64,000 nucleotides of DNA from Bacteroidetes bacterium HLUCCA01. Lineage in GTDB: Bacteria; Bacteroidota; Rhodothermia; Balneolales; HLUCCA01. A model generated the notes under the pieces. That model was given only the letters and a program-made list of their open reading frames with translations. It did not search any database and was not told the DNA's origin. Positions 36,486-44,995 of this stretch are shown piece after piece; position 1 is the stretch's first letter, and each line of letters starts with the position of its first letter. The translations under genes were made by a program, and so were the position numbers. The stretch is from positions 119,940 to 183,939 of the forward strand of contig LIHN01000007.1 in the NCBI GenBank assembly GCA_001314545.1. The letters run 5' to 3'.

Positions 36486-37850
36486 TTAATTTGAGAGTTC
36501 TAGTTCAACAGCAATCCAGCGGCGGGCAGCGGTTTCAAAGTAATAACTGCCTTCGGCCTGGACTTCCTCGCCCGAAGCAAGTGCACGCTGCGCCAGCTCC
36601 AGGGAATCGAATTCACTGTCATCGTCAATCACGGTATTTTCGTTTACAAATACAATCCTGCCCGACTCCAGGGTAAATGCCGCTGCCTGTACATCAATCG
36701 CACTGACAGGTTCATCGTATTCATCGAGCAATAACTCAAACTCAATTTCGGTAACCAGCGGAATTCCGGGCGATGTGACCGGCTCAAACTCCCCTTCAGC
36801 CAGAACCGAAAGACCTCTCCCGAGGGCATTGAATACATCCTGCAGTGAGGTAAGGCCGTCGTCAAAGTCGAGCTCCGTCCGGGAGGTAATGCGGAAGACA
36901 CGCCCGCTTCTGAGCTCCAGTTGGCCCGAGCTGAGATCCAGAAACCGGAGCAGGTCTTCAAATTCATCGTCATCGTACTCAAAGTCATCGTCGTTGTCAA
37001 AAACCTGCCCGTCGGTCACGCGTACCCGCAGTGTTTCAGCGCGATCAGGCAGGCGCAGAATGGCCGAGCCGTCGCCCTCCATCACGAGGGTTCCATTCAC
37101 CGTTTTGGCCTGGCCTACCGTGGTATCCGGCCGGATTACCGTTTCGTAACTCATGGCGCCATAAACCCCGCGTCGAAAACTGTTGTATACCTTCACGGTG
37201 TCTTTATTGATGCGGATATCCAGGTAATCGGCGTCCAGGGTGTACGACGAAGCAAGCGTGTTGCGCTGATAGCTCCCGCGCGAGCGATGGAAACCTTCCA
37301 GGCGGAGGATGGGCTCATCGGCCAGGAGGCCCTCGGCAAACAGCAGATCCGAACGGGTAAAGCGCGAGGTATGGGTTGGCGTAGCGATGTCGCCCGAGCG
37401 ATCGGCTTCAAACTCAACCGAATGAATCTGGCCGGCGCTTATCTCCGGATTGGCGATGATCTGGCCCCGGGAATCGCGAAAGCGGTAGCGAAGTTCATGG
37501 CTTACGGGTGTCAGGATGGTTTCAATGAGGCTGGACTTGGTAAAGGTGACCTGATGCCAGCCTGTGGCAACATCGTACGAATACGTATACCCCGTGATAT
37601 GCTGAAATGCTACGGGTGAGAGTACCGATGTCCCCGGCAGGAGTCCGGTAGGCGTGGGTACGGCAAAAGCTTCCCCAAAATTGGAAAGGATGCCAAACTG
37701 GTCCTGACTCACCGATTCCCCGATGATCTGGCTGGCCAGGAGGGCTTCCTCGGTGGTCAATACCTGGTCCTGATCCTGAATGGGATCCAGACTGCAGCCG
37801 TACAGCAGCAGAAGAAGCAGTATTGCAAGGGAGGCGGGAACAGGTTTCAT
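36486..37850 (-). CDS. DUF5666-like acidic lipoprotein inside the FecI/FecR operon
   Basis: About 454-residue lipoprotein. ATG 37850 gives MKPVPASLAILLLLLLYGC with a good lipobox; an upstream frame to 38021 lacks a signal and is rejected. The central region is rich in Asp/Glu (DNDDDFEYDDDEFED). The C-terminal part shows DUF5666-like repeats (GRIVFVNENTVIDDDSEFD, LALASGEEVQAEGSYY-like), small barrel-like domains found in secreted proteins. Its place between the sigma factor and FecR is not part of the usual system and suggests it assists or monitors the receptor. It might bind metal through its acidic stretches; that is inference. Confidence 0.72.
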   Translation of the reverse strand: MKPVPASLAILLLLLLYGCSLDPIQDQDQVLTTEEALLASQIIGESVSQDQFGILSNFGEAFAVPTPTGLLPGTSVLSPVAFQHITGYTYSYDVATGWHQVTFTKSSLIETILTPVSHELRYRFRDSRGQIIANPEISAGQIHSVEFEADRSGDIATPTHTSRFTRSDLLFAEGLLADEPILRLEGFHRSRGSYQRNTLASSYTLDADYLDIRINKDTVKVYNSFRRGVYGAMSYETVIRPDTTVGQAKTVNGTLVMEGDGSAILRLPDRAETLRVRVTDGQVFDNDDDFEYDDDEFEDLLRFLDLSSGQLELRSGRVFRITSRTELDFDDGLTSLQDVFNALGRGLSVLAEGEFEPVTSPGIPLVTEIEFELLLDEYDEPVSAIDVQAAAFTLESGRIVFVNENTVIDDDSEFDSLELAQRALASGEEVQAEGSYYFETAARRWIAVELELSN

Positions 37851-38008
37851 AGCGGGGCGAATGGATGGAGGGTTGTATCGGGTATACAACCCAAACCGGT
37901 GCAAACCCCCAGTTGCTGCTATAAAAAATGTACTGGTCATCAATCGGGCAGCACCACCGGAGGCAGGCAGGCGGACCGTTGAAGTACCGGTCACCCGCGG
38001 CAGACAAC

Positions 38009-38629
38009 TCATTCGCTCCATAAGTCCTCCCCGTATATGGATGTAAGTCCTGAACGGATTTCCCTGAGCGCGGCCGACATGTGGTTCTCCACCGTTTTGG
38101 CGCTGATGCCCATGATTTCCGCGGTCTCCCTGTAGGAAAACTGCTGCATGAAACAGTATTCAAAAACCTGCGCTCGTTTATCGGGCATGCGCTTCATGAT
38201 GGACTCCAGCACCGTATGGAGTTCGGTTTTCTCAGGGCTTCCCGCCCCGGTGAGTGCATCTAATGCCTGCTCCGTCTGTTCGGCATCGGCAAATTTACTC
38301 CGGTACTTCACATGATTCAGCATCCGGGAGTAGACCGTCTGGAACAGATAGGCTGTCAGCGACTTGTCCGGATTGATGCGCGAGCGGACTTCCCACAGAT
38401 AGATGTAGACGTTTTGCAGAATGTCAGTGGCGTCTTCGTGGTCGGTACCCCGACTGATGAGAAACCGGTAAACCCGTGGATACGTCTCGTTGTAAAAATC
38501 GCGGAATAACCGCTGGTCGCCGTTTCGAATCCCCTCACTGCGTTCATACTCCTCCCTGCGCCGGTCCGGGTCTAGCCGGAGGGCCAGTCCGATCAACACA
38601 ATCACTAACCAGGGATGGAACAGGTTCAT
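38009..38629 (-). CDS. ECF sigma factor (FecI/RpoE-like)
   Basis: About 206-residue sigma-70 family factor. Region 2 is seen in FRDFYNETYPRVYRFLISRG, ATDILQNVYIYLWEVR and LTAYLFQTVYSRMLNHVKY. Region 4 is seen in RMPDKRAQVFEYCFMQQFSYRETAEIMGISAKTVENHMSAAL. This is the Bacteroidota type that associates with FecR anti-sigma factors. The frame is open upstream to 38752; ATG 38629 still leaves an odd hydrophobic start (FHPWLVIVLIGLALRL), so the true start may be further in. First gene of the minus-strand operon, about 160 bases before the DUF5666 lipoprotein. It likely controls the TonB receptor genes. Confidence 0.88.
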   Translation of the reverse strand: MNLFHPWLVIVLIGLALRLDPDRRREEYERSEGIRNGDQRLFRDFYNETYPRVYRFLISRGTDHEDATDILQNVYIYLWEVRSRINPDKSLTAYLFQTVYSRMLNHVKYRSKFADAEQTEQALDALTGAGSPEKTELHTVLESIMKRMPDKRAQVFEYCFMQQFSYRETAEIMGISAKTVENHMSAALREIRSGLTSIYGEDLWSE

Positions 38630-38809
38630 GCGGGGTTCGTGAGGGATGGGTTTTGCAGTAAAGGTACGGGTAAACCGGGGAATTTGAATTACGTTCCCCG
38701 GGGAAGTTGACGATACTGTAAAGACCCTGGCGCAGGACAGCGAAGCCGGCAATAAAAATGGTGTATCGCGTTAGGGGGAAGATGGTTACGGCGTGTATAA
38801 CTGCATAAA

Positions 38810-38817
38810 TACCTTTA
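38810..38817 (+). promoter_or_regulatory. Weak candidate -7 box upstream of the split peroxidase gene
   Basis: TACCTTTA resembles TAnnTTTG and lies 19 bases before the ATG of the lipoprotein leader. No clear -33 element was seen. If active, it now transcribes the inserted cassette gene. Confidence 0.25.
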
Positions 38818-38835
38818 AATCTGGATGGTTGACCT

Positions 38836-38958
38836 ATGAAATTGATTACCCGAAATACTGTACATGCCGGACTGGTTATCCTGCTGACCCTGGCTGGCTG
38901 CGTAGAAACAGCACTGCAGGACAATCCTGCAGTTGCCAGTAATTTGATTAAACCATAA
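38836..38958 (+). pseudogene. 5' fragment of the cytochrome c peroxidase gene (lipoprotein leader only)
   Basis: Reads as a 40-codon peptide: a normal lipoprotein signal (AGLVILLTLAGC, lipidated Cys 22) followed by VETALQDNPA. At 38932 it enters AT-rich inserted DNA and stops at 38956-38958. A 40-residue lipoprotein of this kind is not known to me as a family. The peroxidase body that resumes at 40229 has no signal peptide of its own. Joining base 38931 to base 40229 makes one continuous frame (DNPA-TDELPG), so this is best read as the severed start of that gene. It could still be translated as a tiny lipopeptide. Confidence 0.75.
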
Positions 38959-38990
38959 AAAAAATAGTCTAAAAGGAAAATAATACAACG

Positions 38991-40091
38991 ATGAAATATT
39001 TAATTGTAGCATTTATAATTTTATTCCTCTTTTCTTGTGAAAAAGTCGATGATAACATATTAGACCCACCTAATACATCATCATTATATTTCCCACCACT
39101 AAATTCAGATGAATGGGAAAATACTTCACCTACCGAATTAAACTGGAATACCTCTGAATTGGAAAATCTGTTCAATTATTTGGAATCAAACAATACAAGG
39201 GCATTCATCGTACTTAAAGAAGGAAGAATCGTAATTGAAGAGTACTTTGGGGACAATATCAATGGAACCTCTGATTTTGATAGAAACTCACAATGGTATT
39301 GGGCTTCAGCAGGAAAAACATTAACTGCAACATTGGTTGGAATAGCTCAACAAGATGGTTTCCTGAATATTGAAAACCCGACATCTGACTATTTGGGTGT
39401 TGGTTGGACAAGTTTGACTAACAGCCAAGAACAGTTAATCACAGTTAAAAACCAATTAACTATGACAACAGGATTAGAGTATAATGTGTCCGACCCAGAT
39501 TGTACACTTCCTTCTTGCTTAACCTATAAAACCGAACCAGGACAACAATGGTTTTACCACAATGCACCCTATACGCTACTTGAAAGAGTAGTTGAAAATT
39601 CCACTAATACTGACTACAATGAATATACAGACCAAAAGATTGAATCTATAATTGGAATGAACGGACAATGGGTTTCTCAAGGCTACAATAATGTTTACTG
39701 GAGTACTGCTCGGGATATGGCTCGATTTGGTTTGTTGATACTGAATAAAGGTAAATGGAAAGAGACCAGCATCTTATCTGATGAAAACTATTACAATCAA
39801 ATGGTCAATACTTCACAGTCTTTAAATCCATCATATGGCTACTTGTGGTGGTTAAATGGAAAGGAATCTATTATTTTTCCAAGTCTTCCGACCTCATCTA
39901 ATGTTCCAATGTCAGAAAATGCTCCCAATGATTTGTTTGCAGGAATGGGGATAAACGGACAATTTGTAGAAGTGATTCCAAGTAAGAATTTAGTAGTGAT
40001 AAGAATGGGACAAGCACCAGACGATTCACTTGTTCCAATAACTTTTCACAACGAAATGTGGGAGAAGATAAACCTAGTGATGAATGAATAA
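38991..40091 (+). CDS. Cassette-borne lipoprotein serine hydrolase (class C beta-lactamase fold)
   Basis: 366-residue lipoprotein. Signal peptide MKYLIVAFIILFLFSC, lipidated Cys16. The hydrolase domain carries the nucleophile Ser106-Ala-Gly-Lys109 (WASAGKTL) and the Tyr189-His-Asn191 motif (FYHNAPYTLLE), plus YGYLWWLNGKES and GINGQFVEVIPSKNLVVI near the end. So it is an intact beta-lactamase/esterase-type enzyme, probably acting on esters or amides in the periplasm. Codon use is strongly AT-rich, unlike the neighbours. A purine-rich ribosome site (AAAAGGAAAATAAT) precedes the ATG, about 58 bases inside the left edge of the insertion, as usual for one-gene cassettes. It is only distantly similar to the chromosomal hydrolase at 23823-25058. 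Confidence 0.85.
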   Translation: MKYLIVAFIILFLFSCEKVDDNILDPPNTSSLYFPPLNSDEWENTSPTELNWNTSELENLFNYLESNNTRAFIVLKEGRIVIEEYFGDNINGTSDFDRNSQWYWASAGKTLTATLVGIAQQDGFLNIENPTSDYLGVGWTSLTNSQEQLITVKNQLTMTTGLEYNVSDPDCTLPSCLTYKTEPGQQWFYHNAPYTLLERVVENSTNTDYNEYTDQKIESIIGMNGQWVSQGYNNVYWSTARDMARFGLLILNKGKWKETSILSDENYYNQMVNTSQSLNPSYGYLWWLNGKESIIFPSLPTSSNVPMSENAPNDLFAGMGINGQFVEVIPSKNLVVIRMGQAPDDSLVPITFHNEMWEKINLVMNE

Positions 40092-40104
40092 ATAAATGAA
40101 AAAC

Positions 40105-40228
40105 TACTGGCAACAATGGCTATACGTAATGCGGGCGAAAGTGCTAATATGAAAGTAATTACAATTTATAAACTAACCGCTAAACGGAAAGTGAAGTGCC
40201 TTGAAATCCCACACTACGCATAGCCTAG
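40105..40228 (+). repeat. attC-like recombination site (folded repeat) at cassette 3' end
   Basis: TACTGGCAAC (40105-40114), spacer AAT, then GGCTATACGTAATGCGGG (40118-40135). After 72 bases comes CCCACACTACGCATAGCC (40208-40225), which is complementary to the first arm at 15 of 18 positions, then TAG. In a circular cassette the next bases would be TTGCCAGTA from the left edge, completing an outer box that pairs with TACTGGCAAC. Nested inner arms plus short outer boxes ending in AAC / beginning GTT is the layout of integron attC sites; about 130 bases is within the long class. Identification is by structure only. Confidence 0.65.
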
Positions 40229-41362
40229 ACCGATGAACTGCCGGGCACCCCGGAGCCCGACACGACCTCCGCACTGAGCCTGAAAGCCGTATTCGGCGAT
40301 CGTATAAACCTGGATGATCTGCCAAATTATGCCCGACAAACCGTACCGGACTACGTGCCCGATCCACATGACGGCTCGCATGAACTTACAGACATCGGTG
40401 CAACCCTTGGCAGAGTGCTTTTCTACGATAAACAGCTCTCCGTAAACGCAACGGTTTCCTGTGCAAGCTGTCATCGACAAGAAGTAGCCTTCAGCGATAC
40501 GGATCGGGCTTCGGTTGGCGTACAGGGCACTACCGGAAGGCACTCTATGCGATTGGTCAATATACGGTACGGCGAAGATCAACGCTTTTTCTGGGATCGA
40601 CGGGCGACCTCGCTGGAACATCAGAGTACTGAGCCTATTCAGGATCACATCGAGATGGGTTTCAGCGGTCAACCGGGCAGTCCTTCCCTTCAGGACCTGA
40701 TTGTGCGGCTGCAAAAGATTCCCTACTACAATGAATTGTTTACGGCCGCCTACGGCGATCCGGAAATCACACAGGAACGGATGCAGGGAGCGCTGAGCCA
40801 GTTTATCCGGAGCATTATTTCCTTCGATGCGCCCTATGATACCGGTCGGCAGCAGGTTGCAGATGATCGGATGCCTTTCCCGAACTTTACCGAACAGGAA
40901 AACCTTGGCAAGCAACTGTTTCTGCAGGCGGCTGTTTTCGATGCAAATGGCGTACGAATCGGCGGCGGTGCCGGATGCGGAAGCTGTCACCGGGCACCGG
41001 TCTTTGATATTGATCCCGCGTCTAAAAATAACGGGGTTATGGGAAGCCTGAACGGAACCGGTCCTGATGTCACCAATACGCGTTCACCGTCCCTGCGGGA
41101 CGTGGTGCAGGCCGACGGTTCTGCCAACGGTCCGTTCATGCACAACGCCCTGAGTACCGACCTTCTCACGGTGCTGCAGCATTATAATACGATGGGGATG
41201 CAACGACGAAATACCAATATTGATCCCCGCCTCAGACCTAACGGTTTGCCCCAGCGCCTGGTACTCACAGAAAGCGAAAATGAGGCAATAATTGCCTTCC
41301 TGAAAACCCTCGCCGGACAACAACTTTACACCGACGAGAAGTGGTCAGACCCCTTTCCCTAA
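40229..41362 (+). pseudogene. Di-heme cytochrome c peroxidase body, detached from its signal peptide
   Basis: The frame is open from 40229 (TDELPGTPEPD), just after a TAG that belongs to the inserted element; the first usable start is GTG 40355. From there two heme sites are present: CASCH (Cys36-His40) in the N-terminal domain and CGSCH (Cys208-His212) in the second. Family blocks LGRVLFYDKQLS, DRRATSLEHQS and GPFMHNALSTDLLTVLQHY are also present. This is the CcpA/MauG-type peroxidase family, which reduces H2O2 or oxidises proteins in the periplasm. Heme attachment needs export, and the signal now lies 1.3 kb upstream across the insertion, so the gene is probably inactive. The heme motifs themselves are intact, suggesting a recent event. 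Confidence 0.8.
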
Positions 41363-41471
41363 CTGACCAAAAACAAGTAACCTATTGATTATATTATTTA
41401 AAATTGGCATTAGGCAGTTGTGATCTATAGTTTGACCTGCAGGTAACTAAAACAACCAAAGGTCATCAACT

Positions 41472-42143
41472 ATGTTTAGAGCACTCATTCTTACTATACT
41501 ATTTACCACAATCAATGCCACTTTATCATCGTTTATTTCGAACCATACCGGACAGATTTCAGCCGTAACATCGCAGACCGGGAACGGTCCGGAACTGCAG
41601 ATTGGAGGAGCGTCACGCTATAATTTCTTTTACCGCGACTATGGCGGTGGATTCAATGAAAACGATGTGATTTTCACCCTGGATACCTGGCGCATAAACG
41701 CCACGGTGACCTGGCCTGATAACATCGGCCTGAATTTTGAGTATCGTTTTTATCCTACTTTCAACACGCATTTCATCAAGCAGGGCTGGCTGGAATACAC
41801 CCACAATGAAAAGCATAACTTTCAGCTGGGTGTCACGCAGGTACCATTCGGAAATGTGCAGTACAACTCCCACAACTGGTGGTTTCAGCTGCCCTATTAC
41901 CTGGGTTTTGAAGACGACCATGATATGGGTCTGAAATACACCTACACCGGTACGGACGTCACCCTGAGCGCAGCCTGGTTTCTGATGCCCGAGGCAGCCG
42001 GCAATGTCTACACCTATTTCGATCTGGCCTCCGGTCTGAACCATCCCTGGCTGACCTCCAGCTTCGGACAAGGCCTCGGTCCCGGCGTACGCGACCCGCG
42101 GTTCAACACCCGGTTCAACATCAACATAGGCTACTATTTCTGA
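41472..42143 (+). CDS. Short outer-membrane beta-barrel (porin-like) protein
   Basis: 223-residue exported protein with an N-terminal hydrophobic signal (about 3-20). Strands such as SRYNFFYRDYGG, ATVTWPDNIGLNFEYRFYP, FQLGVTQVPFGNVQYNS, MGLKYTYTGTDVTLSAAWF follow, ending in FNTRFNINIGYYF with terminal Phe. The repeated pattern resembles porin families of 350-450 residues; here it is about half that, so it may have lost its middle or be a small barrel. It lies 110 bases after the broken peroxidase and 150 before the BCCT transporter, so it might form the outer-membrane entry for the same solutes. That is inference. Confidence 0.65.
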   Translation: MFRALILTILFTTINATLSSFISNHTGQISAVTSQTGNGPELQIGGASRYNFFYRDYGGGFNENDVIFTLDTWRINATVTWPDNIGLNFEYRFYPTFNTHFIKQGWLEYTHNEKHNFQLGVTQVPFGNVQYNSHNWWFQLPYYLGFEDDHDMGLKYTYTGTDVTLSAAWFLMPEAAGNVYTYFDLASGLNHPWLTSSFGQGLGPGVRDPRFNTRFNINIGYYF

Positions 42144-42293
42144 TCTGCTTCCGGGGCTGCCAGCAGCGATTCAGGCTGTTTTTTAACAGCGTTACGGCTA
42201 CAACCGGACATGCCGTAACCAGCCCCTCTACACAGTAACCAAGTCCGGCATAAACACCACTACCCGTACGAACGGAAAAAACAAAGAACCACC

Positions 42294-44057
42294 ATGTCGC
42301 CGAAAATATCCAAGAAGTATTTCGATATACACAAACCCGTATTCTGGCCCTCGGTTTTCCTCATAGCCGCACTGATTGTGGGTACCATCGTCAGCGGTGA
42401 CGCCGCCGAGGAAATCTTCAATAACGTCAGAGTTGGCATTACGGAAACTGCCGACTGGCTCTTTGTAGCCGGCGTCAATATTTTCATTGGTTTTGCCCTG
42501 TACTTTGCATTCAGCAAATATGGCACCATCCGGCTTGGAGGCGAAGACGCCAAGACCGAGTTCAGTACCTCAGCCTGGTTTGCCATGCTCTTCAGTGCCG
42601 GTATGGGAATCGGCCTGATGTTCTTCGCCGTAGCTGAACCCATGTGGCACCTGCTGTATCCGCCCCACGCCGAGGCCGGCAGCACCGATTCCGTTCGGGA
42701 TGCCATGGGGATAACCTTCCTGCACTGGGGACTGCATGCCTGGGCCGTGTACGCCATCGTAGGTCTGGCACTGGCGTTTTTTGCCTTTAACCGGAAACTA
42801 CCCCTCTCCTTCCGTTCCGTCTTCTACCCCATCCTTGGCGACCGTATCAAAGGCTGGATGGGAGACGTGGTAGATATTCTGGCCGTACTGGCCACGCTCT
42901 TCGGCCTGGCCACCTCCCTCGGACTTGGCGCTTCCCAGGCCGGCGCCGGAATGGAATACGTATTCGGAATTGCCAATACCGTAACGCTTCAGGTCATCAT
43001 TATTGCCGGAGTGACAGCCATAGCCGTTGTTTCCGTGGTTTTAGGAGTACAAAAAGGCGTCAAGGTTCTGAGCGAATTCAATATCCGTCTGGCCGCGCTG
43101 TTCCTGCTGGCCATTCTGATTCTGGGTCCGACCATGTACATCCTGAGCACCTTCGTACAAAGCACCGGTTACTACCTGCAGAACTTTGCCGAATATGCCA
43201 CCTGGATGCAGACCTTTGAAGAAGGCAGCTTCATGAGTACATGGACCGTTTTCTACTGGGCCTGGTGGATTTCATGGTCGCCCTATGTGGGGATGTTCAT
43301 CGCACGGATATCCCGCGGCCGGACCGTTCGCGAGTTCGTGCTCGGGGTATTGCTCGCTCCAACATTGGTCACCTTCCTGTGGATGAGCGGCTTCGGCGGA
43401 ACGGCACTCTTCCTGGAAACCGGCGGGATCGCTGAAATCGCCGCGGCCGTGGAAGCCGATCAGACCACATCCCTGTTTATACTGCTCGACCAGTTCCCGC
43501 TGGCCACCATCAGCTCCTTCCTGGCTATCATCCTGGTACTCAGCTTCTTCGTCACCTCATCCGATTCAGGCTCCCTCGTCATTGACAGCCTTACCTCCGG
43601 CGGTAAAATTGACGCACCGGTAGGCCAACGCATTTTCTGGGCCTCCACCGAGGGGGTTGTTGCCGCTGTTCTGCTGGTTGGAGGCGGACTTGGAGCACTG
43701 CAGGCAGCCTCCATCAGTACCGGACTTCCCTTCGTACTCGTGTTGCTGGTCATGTGCTACAGTTTGCGCCAGGGACTCAGCTTCGAATACAAACGCATGC
43801 AGAAAGATGAGCGGGGCAAAACCCGTGAAAGCTACACGGAACTCATCCGCAAAACACTCACCAGTATGCAGGATGGCGATTACGAAGGCGACGGGCTGGG
43901 AACAGTTCAACGCAAACCACCGGTCACGCTGCGGAAAAAAGGTGAATCCAAAATGCGCAAACAAGCGGCCACGGGTAGTCAGGACAGTACTACTGCCGGT
44001 GCAGGCGACGCATCACAAGACGATCAGGACAACCCATCCCCAAACACCGAACGTTAA
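42294..44057 (+). CDS. BCCT-family osmolyte (betaine/choline/carnitine) transporter
   Basis: 587-residue inner-membrane symporter with twelve helices. The BCCT signature is clear: TWTVFYWAWWISWSPYVGMF with the conserved Trp cluster, followed by ARISRGRTVREF. Other blocks are FSAGMGIGLMFFAVAEPMWH and SFFVTSSDSGSLVIDSL. The C-terminal tail (about 500-587) is hydrophilic and charged, as in osmotically activated members such as BetP. The likely substrate is glycine betaine or another quaternary amine used for salt protection. The stop is 11 bases before the universal stress protein gene, so they are co-transcribed. Choice between betaine and choline cannot be made. Confidence 0.94.
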   Translation: MSPKISKKYFDIHKPVFWPSVFLIAALIVGTIVSGDAAEEIFNNVRVGITETADWLFVAGVNIFIGFALYFAFSKYGTIRLGGEDAKTEFSTSAWFAMLFSAGMGIGLMFFAVAEPMWHLLYPPHAEAGSTDSVRDAMGITFLHWGLHAWAVYAIVGLALAFFAFNRKLPLSFRSVFYPILGDRIKGWMGDVVDILAVLATLFGLATSLGLGASQAGAGMEYVFGIANTVTLQVIIIAGVTAIAVVSVVLGVQKGVKVLSEFNIRLAALFLLAILILGPTMYILSTFVQSTGYYLQNFAEYATWMQTFEEGSFMSTWTVFYWAWWISWSPYVGMFIARISRGRTVREFVLGVLLAPTLVTFLWMSGFGGTALFLETGGIAEIAAAVEADQTTSLFILLDQFPLATISSFLAIILVLSFFVTSSDSGSLVIDSLTSGGKIDAPVGQRIFWASTEGVVAAVLLVGGGLGALQAASISTGLPFVLVLLVMCYSLRQGLSFEYKRMQKDERGKTRESYTELIRKTLTSMQDGDYEGDGLGTVQRKPPVTLRKKGESKMRKQAATGSQDSTTAGAGDASQDDQDNPSPNTER

Positions 44058-44068
44058 ACTCCAGACCT

Positions 44069-44989
44069 ATGAATACTTTGAAAAAAAAGCTTGTTTGCCT
44101 CGATTTAACCAAAATAGATGACCTTCTTGTGGGGTACGTGAACTTTCTGGCCGGTATTCACAAACCTGCTGAGGTGCAGTTTGTCCACATCATTGAAACC
44201 ATTGCCCTTGACACCGATGTTCTCGAACTCTTCGAGGATGTCAATAGCCTGGACGACCTCCAGCAACGCCTTCAGGATCACTTTGAAGACCTGGTAGACG
44301 ATCTTTTCGAGGTCGATGGAGTCAAGACTACCGTTTTTATTGAGCGGGGCATAGCCACGAACCGCATCCTGGGTCTCATGGAATCGTGGCCGTATGACCT
44401 GCTGGTTCTCGGCAAGAAAAACTCCTATATCGGGGAAGGCATTGCAGCCCTGAAGCTGGTCAAATACGTACCGGCCAGCATCCTGCTGGTTCCCGAGACC
44501 GCCCGGTACAGTATGGAGCATATTACTGTACCCGTCGACTTTTCAGCACAATCGGCCAATGCCACCGCATTGGCTCTGGATCTGGCCGGCGGCTCGTACG
44601 ATAAAGTAACTTTACAACACATCTATTCCCCTATGAAAGAGTTTTTCCCTTATATGCCTGCTGAGAAAGAGAAAAAGGCAGCACGTGATAAGGCCATAAA
44701 AGCTGCTGCAGGATTTATCCGGGAGTACAAGTTAAACCCTGACGTAGACATTGAGCTGACCCTGTTCAGAGAAGATCGGATGTCAGACGAAATTTACAAT
44801 CTGTGTAATCAGCGTAAATCTGACCTCATTGTAGTGGGCTACCGGGCGAGGAAAAACCTGCTGGCCTCACTCAAAGACAATCTGCCGGAGCGGATGAGCG
44901 GATACGGATTCGGAATTCCGCTGTTGATTGTTAAAAACTACAAATCCACACTTAACCTCTACGAAATCCTGGTAGGTTCAGACCGTTGA
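44069..44989 (+). CDS. Tandem universal stress protein (UspA x2)
   Basis: 306-residue cytosolic protein of two UspA domains (about 1-148 and 149-300). The first has KKLVCLDLTKIDDLLVGY and YDLLVLGKKNSY; the second has HITVPVDFSAQSANATALALDLA and SDLIVVGYRARKN. The canonical ATP-binding G-2x-G-9x-G-S/T motif is not clearly retained in either domain, so nucleotide binding is doubtful. UspA proteins often sit beside transporters and modulate them under stress. The 11-base spacing to the BCCT gene implies one operon and a role in the osmotic response. Confidence 0.9.
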   Translation: MNTLKKKLVCLDLTKIDDLLVGYVNFLAGIHKPAEVQFVHIIETIALDTDVLELFEDVNSLDDLQQRLQDHFEDLVDDLFEVDGVKTTVFIERGIATNRILGLMESWPYDLLVLGKKNSYIGEGIAALKLVKYVPASILLVPETARYSMEHITVPVDFSAQSANATALALDLAGGSYDKVTLQHIYSPMKEFFPYMPAEKEKKAARDKAIKAAAGFIREYKLNPDVDIELTLFREDRMSDEIYNLCNQRKSDLIVVGYRARKNLLASLKDNLPERMSGYGFGIPLLIVKNYKSTLNLYEILVGSDR

Positions 44990-44995
44990 TTGAAA

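Larger units (their letters stand above)
38932..40228 (+). mobile_element. Inserted AT-rich gene cassette with integron-like ends, splitting a peroxidase gene
   Basis: About 1297 bases, clearly lower in GC than both flanks. It carries one gene (38991-40091) close to its left edge and an attC-like folded element at its right edge. The left edge GTTGCCAGTA (38932-38941) is the exact reverse complement of TACTGGCAAC (40105-40114). No transposase, no terminal inverted repeats pairing the two outer ends, and no target duplication are visible. Removing 38932-40228 restores the interrupted reading frame. The canonical integron crossover (G/TT, removing 1296 bases) would leave the frame one base off, so the exact junction is uncertain. 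No integrase lies in the window. Confidence 0.7.

Noticed and set aside
38932..40228. Insertion sequence or transposon as the explanation of the AT-rich insert
   Set aside because: No transposase, the two outer ends are not inverted repeats of each other, and no target-site duplication is visible; the internal fold fits an attC-like site better.
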